Assembly (NCBI GenBank): GCA_963818925.1
Contig: CAWFTN010000001.1
Span: 372,001 to 436,000 of the forward strand
Length of the DNA stretch: 64,000 bases
Direction of reading: 5' to 3'
Source: JAMXLG01 sp963818925
GTDB taxonomy: Bacteria; Vulcanimicrobiota; Vulcanimicrobiia; Vulcanimicrobiales; Vulcanimicrobiaceae
Shown here: positions 39,506-48,535 of the stretch, piece after piece
Position numbering within the stretch: position 1 is the first letter of the stretch
Layout of the letters: each line of letters starts with the position of its first letter
The notes under the pieces: generated by a model
The model's input: the letters and a program-made list of their open reading frames with translations, nothing else
Database searches by the model: none
Told to the model about the DNA's origin: nothing
Translations under genes and position numbers: made by a program

Positions 39506-40949
39506 GATAGCCGACTCCCACGGCGACGCCGCGGAAGCGCGCCGGTGCCGCGGCCTGCGTCGTGCGTCCGCTTTGCATTGGTTCGCCCTTGCCGCAATTC
39601 GGCGTCCCCCATGCATTCCACGAACGCTCGTCGGCGATCGCATCGCAGGCATTCCAAAACTGCGGCGTCATTCCACCGTACGTCGGATTCTTGAGCATTC
39701 GTCCGCGCTTTCCGTTCTTGATCTCCCATCCAACTTGACAACCGAACTGGAAATTGAGACGGCGGTCGTCGATCGACCACGACCGGTTACTCTCCATGTA
39801 AATCCCGTCGCGTACGTCATCGAAGAGATGCTCGAACGGAATGCTTCCGGGGAGCAGATTGAGGTTGCACATGCGGATCATCGGCACGAATTCCCAGCTC
39901 TGCGCGCGTACGCAGCCGTTACTGGTTCGTCCGATCGTGCGCGCAGTGTCGTTACTCATTTCATAGCCGACGAGCTTGCCGTTGCGGATGATATCGGAAA
40001 GTCCCGACTTCGTTCCCTCATCGTCGTAGCCGCAGGTCGCCATGCCGAACGGTAGTGTGTTGTCGATGACGATCGAGACGATGTCCGAACCGTATTTGAG
40101 TTTGCCGAGTTGGTCGATTTCAAGAAAGCTCGTTCCGGAGAAGTTCGCTTCCCAACCCATCACGCGGTCGAGTTCGGCCGGATGTCCGCACGATTCGTGA
40201 ATCTGCAGCGACATTTGCGAGCCGCCGAGAATTATGTCCAACGTCCCGCTTGGGCATTGCGGAGCGGTCAGCAGCGCCGTCGCTTCTTCGCCGATGCGCG
40301 CGGCATTCTGCACGAGCTGCGCTTCCTCGACGATCTCCCAACCCCCGGATTTATAGAGACCGATATCGCCGGGAAACGTTCGCACTTGCACGTCGCCTTC
40401 GCCGACCGCGAGCGCCTGAATGCCGCTGCCCGTCTGCACGATGCGTTGTTCGATCGCGGAACCGATCGAACTGAAGAAGAATTTGTCGGTGTTCCACAAA
40501 TCGAGCCAGGCGCGACCGACCGCAATCGCGGGCGTCGAATGCAGCGCTTTTTCGGCCTCGATCAGCAATGCAACGCGATCGCCGAGCGGAACGCTTTGCG
40601 GATCGCGTTCGAGCGGCGTCTGGAATGTATCGGTGTATGCAGCGGATGGTGCTTCGCCGACGGGGCGCCGCGCAATCGAAGCACTTGCACGCGCAATCGT
40701 CACGGCGCGCGCCGCGGCGGCATCGATACCCGCGGGCGTGAGATCTTCGCTTGCCGCGAACCCCCATGCGCCGTCAACCAGCGCGCGAATTCCGTAGCCG
40801 ACGCTGCGTGAATCGGCAAGCGAGGCGACAACCGCGTTTCGTACCTCGACGCGCTCGCTGCGCACCGACTCGAAGCGTATGTCTGCATACGTTGCCCCAC
40901 GGGCGGTTGCGGTATCGAGCGCTCGCCGCCCGAGGTCGTCGAACTGCAT
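39498..40949 (-). CDS. tldD: TldD-like metalloprotease
   Basis: A 483-residue catalytic member of the TldD/PmbA family. The zinc motif is IHESCGHPAELD (HExxxH plus a downstream Glu), with AVVASLADSRSVGYGIRAL near the N-terminus and NLNLLPGSIPFEHLFDDVRD and GIYMESNRSWSIDDRRLNF towards the end. With PmbA it forms a barrel protease. The adjacent partner gene supports this. No RiPP precursor or toxin-antitoxin gene was noticed beside it. Confidence 0.93.
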   Translation of the reverse strand: MQFDDLGRRALDTATARGATYADIRFESVRSERVEVRNAVVASLADSRSVGYGIRALVDGAWGFAASEDLTPAGIDAAAARAVTIARASASIARRPVGEAPSAAYTDTFQTPLERDPQSVPLGDRVALLIEAEKALHSTPAIAVGRAWLDLWNTDKFFFSSIGSAIEQRIVQTGSGIQALAVGEGDVQVRTFPGDIGLYKSGGWEIVEEAQLVQNAARIGEEATALLTAPQCPSGTLDIILGGSQMSLQIHESCGHPAELDRVMGWEANFSGTSFLEIDQLGKLKYGSDIVSIVIDNTLPFGMATCGYDDEGTKSGLSDIIRNGKLVGYEMSNDTARTIGRTSNGCVRAQSWEFVPMIRMCNLNLLPGSIPFEHLFDDVRDGIYMESNRSWSIDDRRLNFQFGCQVGWEIKNGKRGRMLKNPTYGGMTPQFWNACDAIADERSWNAWGTPNCGKGEPMQSGRTTQAAAPARFRGVAVGVGYRG

Positions 40950-40958
40950 GAACGGCGA

Positions 40959-43028
40959 CTACTCCGAGCCGCCGACTACCGCCTTCACATTTTTGATGAC
41001 GATCGATCCCGCGTGCTGCTCTCCAGGGGCCGCGCCGATCACGTAAATCGCCGTCAAGCGGGCCGGCTGAAACAGCGATTGCGGGAACTTCACGACGACG
41101 TGACGCCAGCCGTGGCCATCGAGGGTGGTCGCGGGCAGCAAAACTTCTTCGTTGAGCGCGTTGTGCAGGGCGACTTTGAGGCGCGCGCCGCTTCCGTCAT
41201 CTTGCACGTCGAACGCGACGCCGGCGCTACGGGGCGGTAACGGCGTATCGGCGACGGCATATGCGGCACGCTCGCTTTTCGAGAGCGCGTATTGCAGCTG
41301 GACGCATCCGGCACAGTTGCTGCTCGTCCCGCCGTCGGCGCCTTTCGGCGACGTCATGAAATGCACGCGATCGGTAAACGGCAGCGCAACGTCGCGAAAG
41401 CCTACGCTGACGCGAGCGTTGGCAAGATGGTCTCCGACCAAGAGCGAGATGACCGCGTCTTGCGAGCCGGCGGAAAAGAGTCCTGTGCCGTCGATCGATC
41501 CGGTGCTCGCGCGCCACGGCAAATACGCCGGTAAGGCGAGTTCGTACCCCGCCGCATCGTACGCGTGCGCATCGAGCGCTATATGCCCGTTTTTGTCGAC
41601 AATCGGATCGTGCGGAAGAATGACGATGCGCGCCGGATCGCTGACGACGTCGACTGGAATGCGCGAGACGAGTGCGCCGCTGCGTACGATCACCGAACCT
41701 GAGCCGGCGCGCTGTGCGACGAAAGTTCCATCGGAATATGTTCCGAGCGATGCGGGTTCGACTTGCACGCGTATCGCGCCCGGCGCGGCAACGGGATGTT
41801 CCGCGGCATCGACCGCTGAAAGGCGCAGCGGCACGCGCGCGCCCGCGAGCGCGTGAACGCCTTGCGGCTGCGCGACGATTTGCGCGGGCTGCGTCACCGG
41901 AGCATCGCTGTAGATAAAGACCCCATTGGACACAGGGCGTTCTTTGCCGTCCGAGGGCGAATTGACCAGCGTTGCGGCGGCATTTCCCGGAATGCGAACG
42001 GACATTTCGGATGAACCGCCGCTGTCGAACTCCATGCCGCGCGTTGCGCCGAATGCGCGCATGAGCGCGGAGAATTCTTGCGGCGTTACACCGACCGATT
42101 CATCCGGCTGGCGTCCGTCGACTTCGATTAGGAGCAGCGTGCCGTCGGGCGTGAGCGCTGCTCCGCTTTGCGGCGCGCGCATCGAATAGGTTCCACCGCG
42201 CGGGCCGTCGAGATCGTCGTACCATTTGCCGTCTTCCAGGATCAACGGGCCGCCGCCGACCGCGGCCTGCACGTTGGCCAAACTGATGGGATCCAGATCT
42301 CCCGTGGCAACGAGCGTATCGCCTGGATTAGGAACGCCCGTGGTTGCGATCGCCGTCGGTCCGATTGCGACGTAATATCCGGCGGGCTGACGCGCAAGAT
42401 TGTTGATTTGATTCACGACCGCGTAGGTCGTGAAGGGCGGCGTCCCGCTGAGCGGTTTGAGCGAGAGCAGCGTGATGCTCTCGTTTGGTGCGACGCTGCC
42501 GTATTGGGGTGTCAGCAGCGAAATGCCGCCGCGCGGCGGCAGCATTTCGTTGACGGCGTCGATGGGAAACGTGCGATCGCCGATCTGCAGCTGCCCGCTA
42601 AAACTCGTCTCCGCAATTTCGGGGCCTTGGTTCGTAATGAACAAGGCAAAGCGTTTGCGCGGCGTTCGCAACAGCGTGTGATTGCTCACGACGATGTTCG
42701 TCGGTTGATTCGTCGCGCCGATGTCGAAGTAGTCGCCGTTGATGCCAGCAATAGCTCCGCTGCGCTGAGCCATCGACGAGACCGTCTCGCCGCTCGACGT
42801 CAGCGCATCGTGTGAGAGCACGGAATCGACCCGGACGTGCGATTGATTCGCCGCAATCGCGAGCACGTGCACGACCATGGGACCAAGCGCGGTCGTCATC
42901 GTATACGTCGCATACTCGACGCCCGGCGTTACGCGTTCTGCAACGCGCGGCGCGGTGAGCACGTGTGGAAACGGCGCCTCCGGCATTAAACGCAAGGGAA
43001 GCGCGGCAAAAACCAATGCAGCTATCAC
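40959..43028 (-). CDS. Exported NAGPA-domain (phosphodiester glycosidase family) protein
   Basis: A 689-residue secreted protein. A signal-like N-terminus (IAALVFAALPLRLMPEAPF) leads to an NAGPA/DUF2233 domain. Its core is visible as SGAIAGINGDYFDIG, VSNHTLLRTPRKRFALFI, AVGGGPLILEDGKWYDDLDG, TPDGTLLLIEVDGRQPDES and ATRGMEFDSGGSSEMSVRIP. The C-terminal 300 residues are beta-sandwich-like repeats (AVDAAEHPVAAPGAIRVQVE), ending in a carbohydrate-binding-like domain (GWRHVVVKFPQ). Family members cleave sugar phosphodiesters or act on glycans. It lies in the operon with the deacetylase and TldD pair. Confidence 0.85.
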   Translation of the reverse strand: MIAALVFAALPLRLMPEAPFPHVLTAPRVAERVTPGVEYATYTMTTALGPMVVHVLAIAANQSHVRVDSVLSHDALTSSGETVSSMAQRSGAIAGINGDYFDIGATNQPTNIVVSNHTLLRTPRKRFALFITNQGPEIAETSFSGQLQIGDRTFPIDAVNEMLPPRGGISLLTPQYGSVAPNESITLLSLKPLSGTPPFTTYAVVNQINNLARQPAGYYVAIGPTAIATTGVPNPGDTLVATGDLDPISLANVQAAVGGGPLILEDGKWYDDLDGPRGGTYSMRAPQSGAALTPDGTLLLIEVDGRQPDESVGVTPQEFSALMRAFGATRGMEFDSGGSSEMSVRIPGNAAATLVNSPSDGKERPVSNGVFIYSDAPVTQPAQIVAQPQGVHALAGARVPLRLSAVDAAEHPVAAPGAIRVQVEPASLGTYSDGTFVAQRAGSGSVIVRSGALVSRIPVDVVSDPARIVILPHDPIVDKNGHIALDAHAYDAAGYELALPAYLPWRASTGSIDGTGLFSAGSQDAVISLLVGDHLANARVSVGFRDVALPFTDRVHFMTSPKGADGGTSSNCAGCVQLQYALSKSERAAYAVADTPLPPRSAGVAFDVQDDGSGARLKVALHNALNEEVLLPATTLDGHGWRHVVVKFPQSLFQPARLTAIYVIGAAPGEQHAGSIVIKNVKAVVGGSE

Positions 43029-43034
43029 AGGGTA

Positions 43035-44279
43035 TTAACGTACGACATTGCCCCGCGGGTGCCATACCGCGACGGCGAGCGGATAGCCGCCCGTTGCGAA
43101 CGGTGCCCCTGTCAGGCGTTTCAAGGATGCGGTATCGATGACGTCCACCTTGTTCGATCGCGCGCACGGAACGTAAAGGCGCGCGTCGTCGACGAGCGGC
43201 TTCCACGGCGTGCGGCACGTGGACAGCGGTGCATGGGCCGCGCGCAATGTGCGCGCGTCCAACACGTAGACGTCGTCGTCATGTTCGTCGGTTACGAAAA
43301 TGCGATGATGCGTCTCGTCGACGGCAACGCCGAGCGGAAACGTGAGCGCGCGGCTGCGCGCGACGATGCGAGGGACATCATGAGAAACATCGATCGCGAT
43401 CGCCGAACCCGACGATCCGAAGGGCGACGTCAGGCTTTGATTCGATACGGCATAGAGCCGTGAACCGTCCGAACTGAGCGCGACGGAGAAGACGCGCGGA
43501 ACCGCTTTGAAGCGGCGAAGTTCGACGAGCGAGTCGGCGTCGACGATGGAAATCGTTCCGTCATTCACGTTCGCAACGTAGACGCGGCGGCGACGCGAGT
43601 CGACGGCGATGCCTTCCGCCGTGAGTCCGATGACGCGTTGGCGCACGGTGCCGTCCGGAGCGATACGCGTGATCGCTCCGGCGCCGTTGACGTCGCGATT
43701 GCTCGCATAGAGCGCGTGGGTCGTCGTATCGAAGGCGAGTTCGTCCGTGAACGGCACGCCCGAATAGGTCGACACCTTCCACGGCTGCAGCGTCGCGATC
43801 GCCGCAATAGAGCCGTTCGTGGCCGCCGCTGCGATCGAGCCGGAGGGATCGATTGCGACGTCGCTCGGCGCCCCGCCGACACCGAGAATTGCGTGCATGG
43901 CAAACGGCGCGGCCGCATCGTGAAAGACCACACCGTCGTCGTAGGTTGCGACCGCGAGAAACGGATGTTGCACGTTCGGCGGCGGCGCGAACGTCACGGA
44001 TCGCATTGCGAGCGCGCTCGGTCCCGCCGCCAACACCGTTGCGCTGCCCTCGACGGCGCTCGGCACCCAGTATTCGCCGCCGGTGAATCGGCCCGGACCG
44101 AGCACGTTGACGTCGTACGGCGGCGCCAGCCCTTCCACGTCGACCGGCACGACACTGCCGGGCACGAGCGGAAGGTCCGGAAGCATGAGCGTTGCGACGG
44201 CTTTTCTCGTATGCGCGCGGTGCGGCGCGGCACCGATCGTTGCCGCGATCAGAAGCGCGGCGAGGAAACGGCGGATCAA
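43035..44279 (-). CDS. YncE-like beta-propeller secreted protein
   Basis: A 414-residue exported protein with an N-terminal signal (RRFLAALLIAATIGAAPHRA) and repeated propeller blades of the YVTN/NHL-like kind. Visible blades include GIAVDSRRRRVYVANVNDGT, ISIVDADSLVELRRFK, VALSSDGSRLYAVSNQS, GVAVDETHHRIFVTDEHDDD and LYVPCARSNKVDVIDTASL. I chose the TTG at 44279, which overlaps the DUF4337 gene stop (TTGA); the longer frame to 44345 would read through that gene. It is probably a scaffold or binding protein in the periplasm. Confidence 0.83.
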   Translation of the reverse strand: MIRRFLAALLIAATIGAAPHRAHTRKAVATLMLPDLPLVPGSVVPVDVEGLAPPYDVNVLGPGRFTGGEYWVPSAVEGSATVLAAGPSALAMRSVTFAPPPNVQHPFLAVATYDDGVVFHDAAAPFAMHAILGVGGAPSDVAIDPSGSIAAAATNGSIAAIATLQPWKVSTYSGVPFTDELAFDTTTHALYASNRDVNGAGAITRIAPDGTVRQRVIGLTAEGIAVDSRRRRVYVANVNDGTISIVDADSLVELRRFKAVPRVFSVALSSDGSRLYAVSNQSLTSPFGSSGSAIAIDVSHDVPRIVARSRALTFPLGVAVDETHHRIFVTDEHDDDVYVLDARTLRAAHAPLSTCRTPWKPLVDDARLYVPCARSNKVDVIDTASLKRLTGAPFATGGYPLAVAVWHPRGNVVR

Positions 44280-44845
44280 TGCGCCGGGAAGTAGCCGACG
44301 GCGAGCAAGATGATTCCGATCGCCGACGTGCCGACAGCGACCCAAAGCAATGCGCGCGATTTCGTGAGTGCGGAAATCGACGACAGGACGATTGCAATTT
44401 CGAACAACGTCGTGCCGACTTCGAGCGTCACGAAAGATGACATAAGACTTTCCGATTCTTGTTGCTCCTCGGTAGCGCTGTGCTCCAACCGCTGCGCTTC
44501 TTTGAGCACAGCGACCGAGGTAGCCGATTCGTGATCGAGCGCTTTCTGCGTGTTCGCGCGGCCCTTCGGATCGCGGATCACGTCGCCGAGAAGGAGCGTC
44601 GAGTATACCGCCACCCGTACGCGCTTGGTCTGATAGGCGGTGTATTGATCCGACGCTTTTGCCGTCGTGAGAATGGCCGTGTTCTTCAACGTCAACGCCT
44701 CGACGGAGCGGTGATGCGAGAGCATCGTTCCAAGTGCCGCAAGGACGGCGATAATGGCGGCAACGAGTGGAATGAAACGATGACCGCGCGAGATCTCCTC
44801 ATGGCGCTCGGCGGCCTCTTCGAATGCTTTCGATGGAGAGCTCAC
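44276..44845 (-). CDS. DUF4337-family membrane protein
   Basis: A 189-residue protein with an N-terminal helix (FEEAAERHEEISRGHRF), a first membrane segment (IPLVAAIIAVLAALGTMLS), and a long central helical region (LTLKNTAILTTAKASDQYTA, YQTKRVRVAVYSTLL). Two C-terminal membrane segments follow (LFEIAIVLSSISALT, LLWVAVGTSAIGIILLAVG). This layout is characteristic of DUF4337. Function is unknown. It overlaps both neighbours by 4 bases. Confidence 0.85.
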   Translation of the reverse strand: MSSPSKAFEEAAERHEEISRGHRFIPLVAAIIAVLAALGTMLSHHRSVEALTLKNTAILTTAKASDQYTAYQTKRVRVAVYSTLLLGDVIRDPKGRANTQKALDHESATSVAVLKEAQRLEHSATEEQQESESLMSSFVTLEVGTTLFEIAIVLSSISALTKSRALLWVAVGTSAIGIILLAVGYFPAH

Positions 44846-46122
44846 CCGCGTTTGCCCTCCACGGGCAAAGCCGCGCGATCGCCGGCATCGGCGATCGATG
44901 CGACGGTTGCGAGGCCGGCTTCAACGTCCGTGCCGGGAGCGATCGTCGTTTCGTTCGTACGGCGGAAGTCCATCGCAATGCTTGCAATGCGAAAACCGTC
45001 GTACGTGCCCGCGACGACTGCGCCGTCGGGATCGACGCCATACGCGCGATCGCGTTCGCGATCGAAAACGATGATGAAGATGCGCAATTCCGCGGCGCGC
45101 GCGCGAGCGATGCGTTCGAGCCACGGATGCGAACGCTTCGCATCGAGAAATATCCGGCGATACCCCGCCGCGCGATAGCGCGCAAGCGCGCCGGGATCGA
45201 GCGCGATCTCTGCATCGATGCACTCCTCGCTTCCCGGCGAAATGAACTCTTGCGCGTCCAGGATGTCGAGCCGACGGGCGACGTCATCGACGGAATCGAG
45301 CGAGAACGCGACGCGTGCGGCGCCGGTTCGCGGCGCTCGTTTGGCAGGCACGAGCATCGCAGCGCGGTTGGGCGATCCCATCCCGAGGACGATCGACGCA
45401 TCGATGAGGGCGGGTTCGTGTTGCGACGCAATGGCGACGACTTCGCCGGTGTGATCGACGATTTGCGATTTCCCGCAGTATGCAACCATGTTCATTTCGA
45501 CGCCGCACTTGTTGGCGGCAACGAACGGAACGCCGTTCTCGAACGCGCGAACGCGCGCCAGCAGGTCGGCTTGAATGTTTTCAAGGGCGTTCGGATCGCG
45601 CCCCGAGGTGACCCATGCCGTCGGCATGACGAGCAATTCTGCTCCGCGATCGACGAGCGTTTGCGCAATCCGTGGCATTCGTCCGTCAGCGCAAATCAGT
45701 ACGCCCAATCGTCCGGCGCGCGTCGCGACCGGTTCGATCCGTTCACCCGGCGCAAACCACTTCCGGTCGAAGTGCCAGAGGAAAATCTTCTCCGCGCTTC
45801 CCGCGATCGTGCCGTCGGCGTTGATGACGACTGCGCTATTATAGAGCTTGCCTGCTCGCCGTACGGCTGCGCCGGCAACGATGACACACGTCGTTTCTCG
45901 AGCGATCGATTGTAAACGATCGAGTGCGCGCGCGACCGCCTCGTCATCGACGCGATCGTCGCCGAGAACATATGCAGGGAGGGTTCCTTCGGGGAGCACG
46001 AGCAGATCGTGCTCGCGCGCTGCACGAGCAATCTCAGTGCGGAATGACAGCTCCGCGGTTTCGAAGTCGGCGCGGTCGTGCGCCCCGAGTTGCAGCGCGG
46101 CGACGCGTAAAGTCTTTGTCAC
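44842..46122 (-). CDS. Carbon-nitrogen hydrolase with second degenerate nitrilase-like half
   Basis: A 426-residue protein. The first 270 residues are a nitrilase-superfamily domain with the catalytic Glu in LLVLPEGTLPAY, Lys in AEKIFLWHFDRKWFAPGE and nucleophile Cys in LGVLICADGRMPRIAQ. The C-terminal 150 residues (RAAELRIFIIVFDRERDRAY, GVDPDGAVVAGTYDGFRIAS, IAMDFRRTNETTIAPG) look like a fragmentary second nitrilase fold without catalytic residues. It is the first gene of the seven-gene run and probably an amidase or ureidase; the substrate is unknown. Confidence 0.85.
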   Translation of the reverse strand: MTKTLRVAALQLGAHDRADFETAELSFRTEIARAAREHDLLVLPEGTLPAYVLGDDRVDDEAVARALDRLQSIARETTCVIVAGAAVRRAGKLYNSAVVINADGTIAGSAEKIFLWHFDRKWFAPGERIEPVATRAGRLGVLICADGRMPRIAQTLVDRGAELLVMPTAWVTSGRDPNALENIQADLLARVRAFENGVPFVAANKCGVEMNMVAYCGKSQIVDHTGEVVAIASQHEPALIDASIVLGMGSPNRAAMLVPAKRAPRTGAARVAFSLDSVDDVARRLDILDAQEFISPGSEECIDAEIALDPGALARYRAAGYRRIFLDAKRSHPWLERIARARAAELRIFIIVFDRERDRAYGVDPDGAVVAGTYDGFRIASIAMDFRRTNETTIAPGTDVEAGLATVASIADAGDRAALPVEGKRG

Positions 46123-46151
46123 GCTGAAGCGCTTCTACGAAACGCGGCCGT

Positions 46152-46238
46152 GACATTCTCGATGGGACACGCGTTCCCTAAAGCGAATAGGGCCCTCAAA
46201 GCTACTGCCATCAGGTTTTGCGCGTACAGCGCAACTCC
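46152..46238 (+). promoter_or_regulatory. Structured 5' leader, identity uncertain
   Basis: The 140 bases between the nitrilase gene (divergent) and the secreted-protein gene contain potential pairings: ACGCG with CGCGT enclosing CCCTA-AAGCGAA-TAGGG, and then CAAAGCTAC. The short CAAAGCTAC resembles the core of class I cyclic-di-GMP riboswitches, but the rest of that consensus is not evident. It may be an unclassified leader or chance. Confidence 0.25.
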
Positions 46239-46262
46239 AAATCCTTAGGAGACAGAGGCTAC

Positions 46263-47093
46263 GTGAAGCGCACGTTACTCACCATTGCGACTGCCGCTGC
46301 AGTCGCGGTCGCAAGCGCCGGTTATGGCGCCGCCGCGACGGCCAGCGCGCCTACCGCGAAACCAACCGCTACACCGAAAGATCCTTGCTCTAGCGAAAAG
46401 AGCAAATACGCACACGATGTGTGCGAGTCGTTCAATCACTCCGCGCCCGGAGATGAATACTTCGGCCGGATGAAGATGAGCTATCTCGGTATCAACAACA
46501 CCTTCCGCGACGAATACATCCGCGCGGGCGACTATACGACCGACTCAAGCCTCATCAACAAAGTGAATTTTGCTGATGAAGCGCTGCAAGCATGGGCGCA
46601 CAAATATCCGGGCGATCCACAACTTGCCCGCAGCTACTTCCTCGCGATTCGCATGTACAAGAAAATTTACATCAAGAGCTATCAGGACAAAGCCTGGCAG
46701 TACATGCACACCTTGACGAGTCCGACGTTCGGAAGCACGTACTTTGGAAAACTGGAGAAGACCGATCTCTCGAAGGGCTTTACGGAACATTACTTCGCAA
46801 ACGCGCAACTCTGTCCGACGCCGGAACCGACGGAAACGCCAACGTCCGGTCCACCGAGCAGAAGAGCAACACCGACGCCGTCGCCGACGCCGACTGCCAC
46901 ACCAACCCCGACGCCGTCCCCGACGCCGACACCGAAGCCCGGACAGCCGAAAGTCGAGGTCATCCAACCGCCGTGCGTGAAGCCGTCACCGCTTCTCGAA
47001 TCTCCGACGCCCGCACCGTCGAACTTCCCGTCACCGGCAGCTACCGGCTCACCAGCAGCATCGCCGTTGCCGTCGCCGTCGACGCACGCGTAA
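46263..47093 (+). CDS. Secreted protein with Pro/Thr-rich C-terminal tail
   Basis: A 276-residue exported protein. The GTG at 46263 follows GAGG four bases upstream (a further AGGAG lies upstream of that); the frame from 46218 is leader. The signal peptide is KRTLLTIATAAAVAVASAGY. The mature part has two Cys (DPCSSEK, DVCESFNH) and helical TPR-like segments (FADEALQAWAHKYPGDPQLA, RSYFLAIRMYKKIYIK), then a low-complexity PTP/PSP tail from about residue 175. No family is recognised. A terminator follows directly. Confidence 0.78.
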   Translation: MKRTLLTIATAAAVAVASAGYGAAATASAPTAKPTATPKDPCSSEKSKYAHDVCESFNHSAPGDEYFGRMKMSYLGINNTFRDEYIRAGDYTTDSSLINKVNFADEALQAWAHKYPGDPQLARSYFLAIRMYKKIYIKSYQDKAWQYMHTLTSPTFGSTYFGKLEKTDLSKGFTEHYFANAQLCPTPEPTETPTSGPPSRRATPTPSPTPTATPTPTPSPTPTPKPGQPKVEVIQPPCVKPSPLLESPTPAPSNFPSPAATGSPAASPLPSPSTHA

Positions 47094-47113
47094 CCGTCGT
47101 AACAACGCAAAGA

Positions 47114-47149
47114 AAAACGGCCCCGCTTTCGCGGAGCCGTTTTCTTTTT
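47114..47149. terminator. Bidirectional intrinsic terminator
   Basis: The hairpin has AAAACGGC pairing with GCCGTTTT, plus an inner CCGC-TTTC-GCGG, followed by CTTTTT. The A-rich 5' side makes it work from both strands. It lies between the convergent secreted-protein gene (+) and the stalk/barrel gene (-). Confidence 0.88.
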
Positions 47150-47189
47150 GGCGTTGAGATGGATTTGCCCTCAACGCGCGAGCCCGAGC

Positions 47190-48506
47190 TTAGAACTTGA
47201 GTCCGATACCGGCGTAGATGCCCATATTCGAACCGTCGGTCGGCGCGTTGCTCTTATTCTTCTGGCTCTCACCCAGCACGCCGGCTTCCAGGAACAGCGG
47301 GGTGCCTTGGAATGCATACGTGAAGCCGAGTTGAGTCTTCAGAATGTTGTACGCGAGTTGATAGCCGATGCCGGTGCCCGGATCCGTGAAGTTACCCTTC
47401 ACGTTCGGGTAGTACCAAGCGCTACCGTACACTGAGAACGGATGATCGAGATCCGGCAGCTTTTCGATGCCGAAGCCGACGTTGCTCATGCGCGGATAGC
47501 CGGCGTTGTTCGCCCGCCAGATGTAGCCGACGCCGATGTAGATGCGCGGTTGCAGAACGCGGATACCGAGACGCACATCGAAGTCGTAATCACGAACCGT
47601 GAACTGCGGAACGAACGTCTGTCCGGTCGACCCGATGGTCGTGACCAAGCAGCGCGGATCGCCCGAGCCCGGGCCGTTGCACAAGTGCGGGTAGTTGAAC
47701 TGACGATAGTCGCCCTCGAGCATCCACGGGATGTTGAAGAGCGGGAACTCTACAGCACCGCGGATTGCGTACGAGAAGCCGTTCGTGTTGTTTTGGCTGT
47801 TGCCGGCGTTGAACTCGTTGTACACCTTCGGCGAGAAGATGTAGTCGCCAACCACGAAGTGATCGTAGTACGGCGTCGGAACCGGCGTCGGGGTCGGCGT
47901 CGGCGCGACGGTCGGTGCCGTAGTCGGGACCGGCGTGGGCGACGGCGGCGGCGTCGGGGGCAGATAGCGCACGACGACGACTTGCTTGTCGGGCACCCAC
48001 TGAACGTAGGCTCCCATGCCTTCCGAAATAACACGAACCGGAACGAGAACGTGACCTTGGTACATCATCGGCGGCACGTCGAGCGGACGCGTTTCGCCGT
48101 TGATGATGACTTCCGGCTTACCGACCGTGACCTTCACGTCGGCGCCGGGTTTGCTAACGTCCACCGTCTTGTTGGCCGCGTCGTACGAAACGGTCGCGCC
48201 CATTTGCTCGAACATCGAACGAAGCGGGATCAAAACCGTACCGCCGCGGACGAGCGCGGCAAGGACGCGACCCTGCTTGAGGACATCGGGCTTTGCATAG
48301 ACGTGGTGGTCGTTGAAGAGAATCGGGATCTGCCCCGACGGCGGAGAACCGAAGTTCGCCGGCGGAGCCGAGGTCGAGCCACCCGCTTGCGCGATCGCGT
48401 TGGTTCCAATGTTTCCATGCGAGGCGCCGACAGGGGCTGCGACCGCGTTAAGTCCGAAGCCGGCGGCCAAAACCGCGGCCAGGACTCCGGTGCTCAGTCG
48501 CTTCAA
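47190..48506 (-). CDS. Copper-amine-oxidase-like stalk domain fused to an outer-membrane beta-barrel
   Basis: A 438-residue exported protein. After a signal peptide (GVLAAVLAAGFGLNAVAAP) come two halves of the copper-amine-oxidase-N/stalk-type domain: TVLIPLRSMFEQMGATVSYD and HVLVPVRVISEGMGAYVQWV. A Pro/Thr linker (about 185-215) is followed by about 220 residues of alternating aromatic strands (FVVGDYIFSPKVYNEFN, YIGVGYIWRANNAGYPRMS, LGFTYAFQGTPLFLEAGVL) ending GIYAGIGLKF. The C-terminal Phe is the outer-membrane assembly signal. An AGGAGG precedes the ATG. It is probably an outer-membrane protein with a periplasmic wall-facing domain. Confidence 0.83.
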   Translation of the reverse strand: MKRLSTGVLAAVLAAGFGLNAVAAPVGASHGNIGTNAIAQAGGSTSAPPANFGSPPSGQIPILFNDHHVYAKPDVLKQGRVLAALVRGGTVLIPLRSMFEQMGATVSYDAANKTVDVSKPGADVKVTVGKPEVIINGETRPLDVPPMMYQGHVLVPVRVISEGMGAYVQWVPDKQVVVVRYLPPTPPPSPTPVPTTAPTVAPTPTPTPVPTPYYDHFVVGDYIFSPKVYNEFNAGNSQNNTNGFSYAIRGAVEFPLFNIPWMLEGDYRQFNYPHLCNGPGSGDPRCLVTTIGSTGQTFVPQFTVRDYDFDVRLGIRVLQPRIYIGVGYIWRANNAGYPRMSNVGFGIEKLPDLDHPFSVYGSAWYYPNVKGNFTDPGTGIGYQLAYNILKTQLGFTYAFQGTPLFLEAGVLGESQKNKSNAPTDGSNMGIYAGIGLKF

Positions 48507-48519
48507 TGTTTCCTCCTAG

Positions 48520-48535
48520 TAAGTTCTAGAACTTA
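48520..48535. promoter_or_regulatory. 16-bp perfect palindrome upstream of the stalk/barrel gene
   Basis: TAAGTTCTAGAACTTA is a perfect inverted repeat 13 bases before the start codon and next to the ribosome-binding site (48511-48518). It could be an operator for a dimeric regulator or an RNA structure masking the ribosome-binding site. The rest of the gap to 48696 has no gene I can support. Confidence 0.5.
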
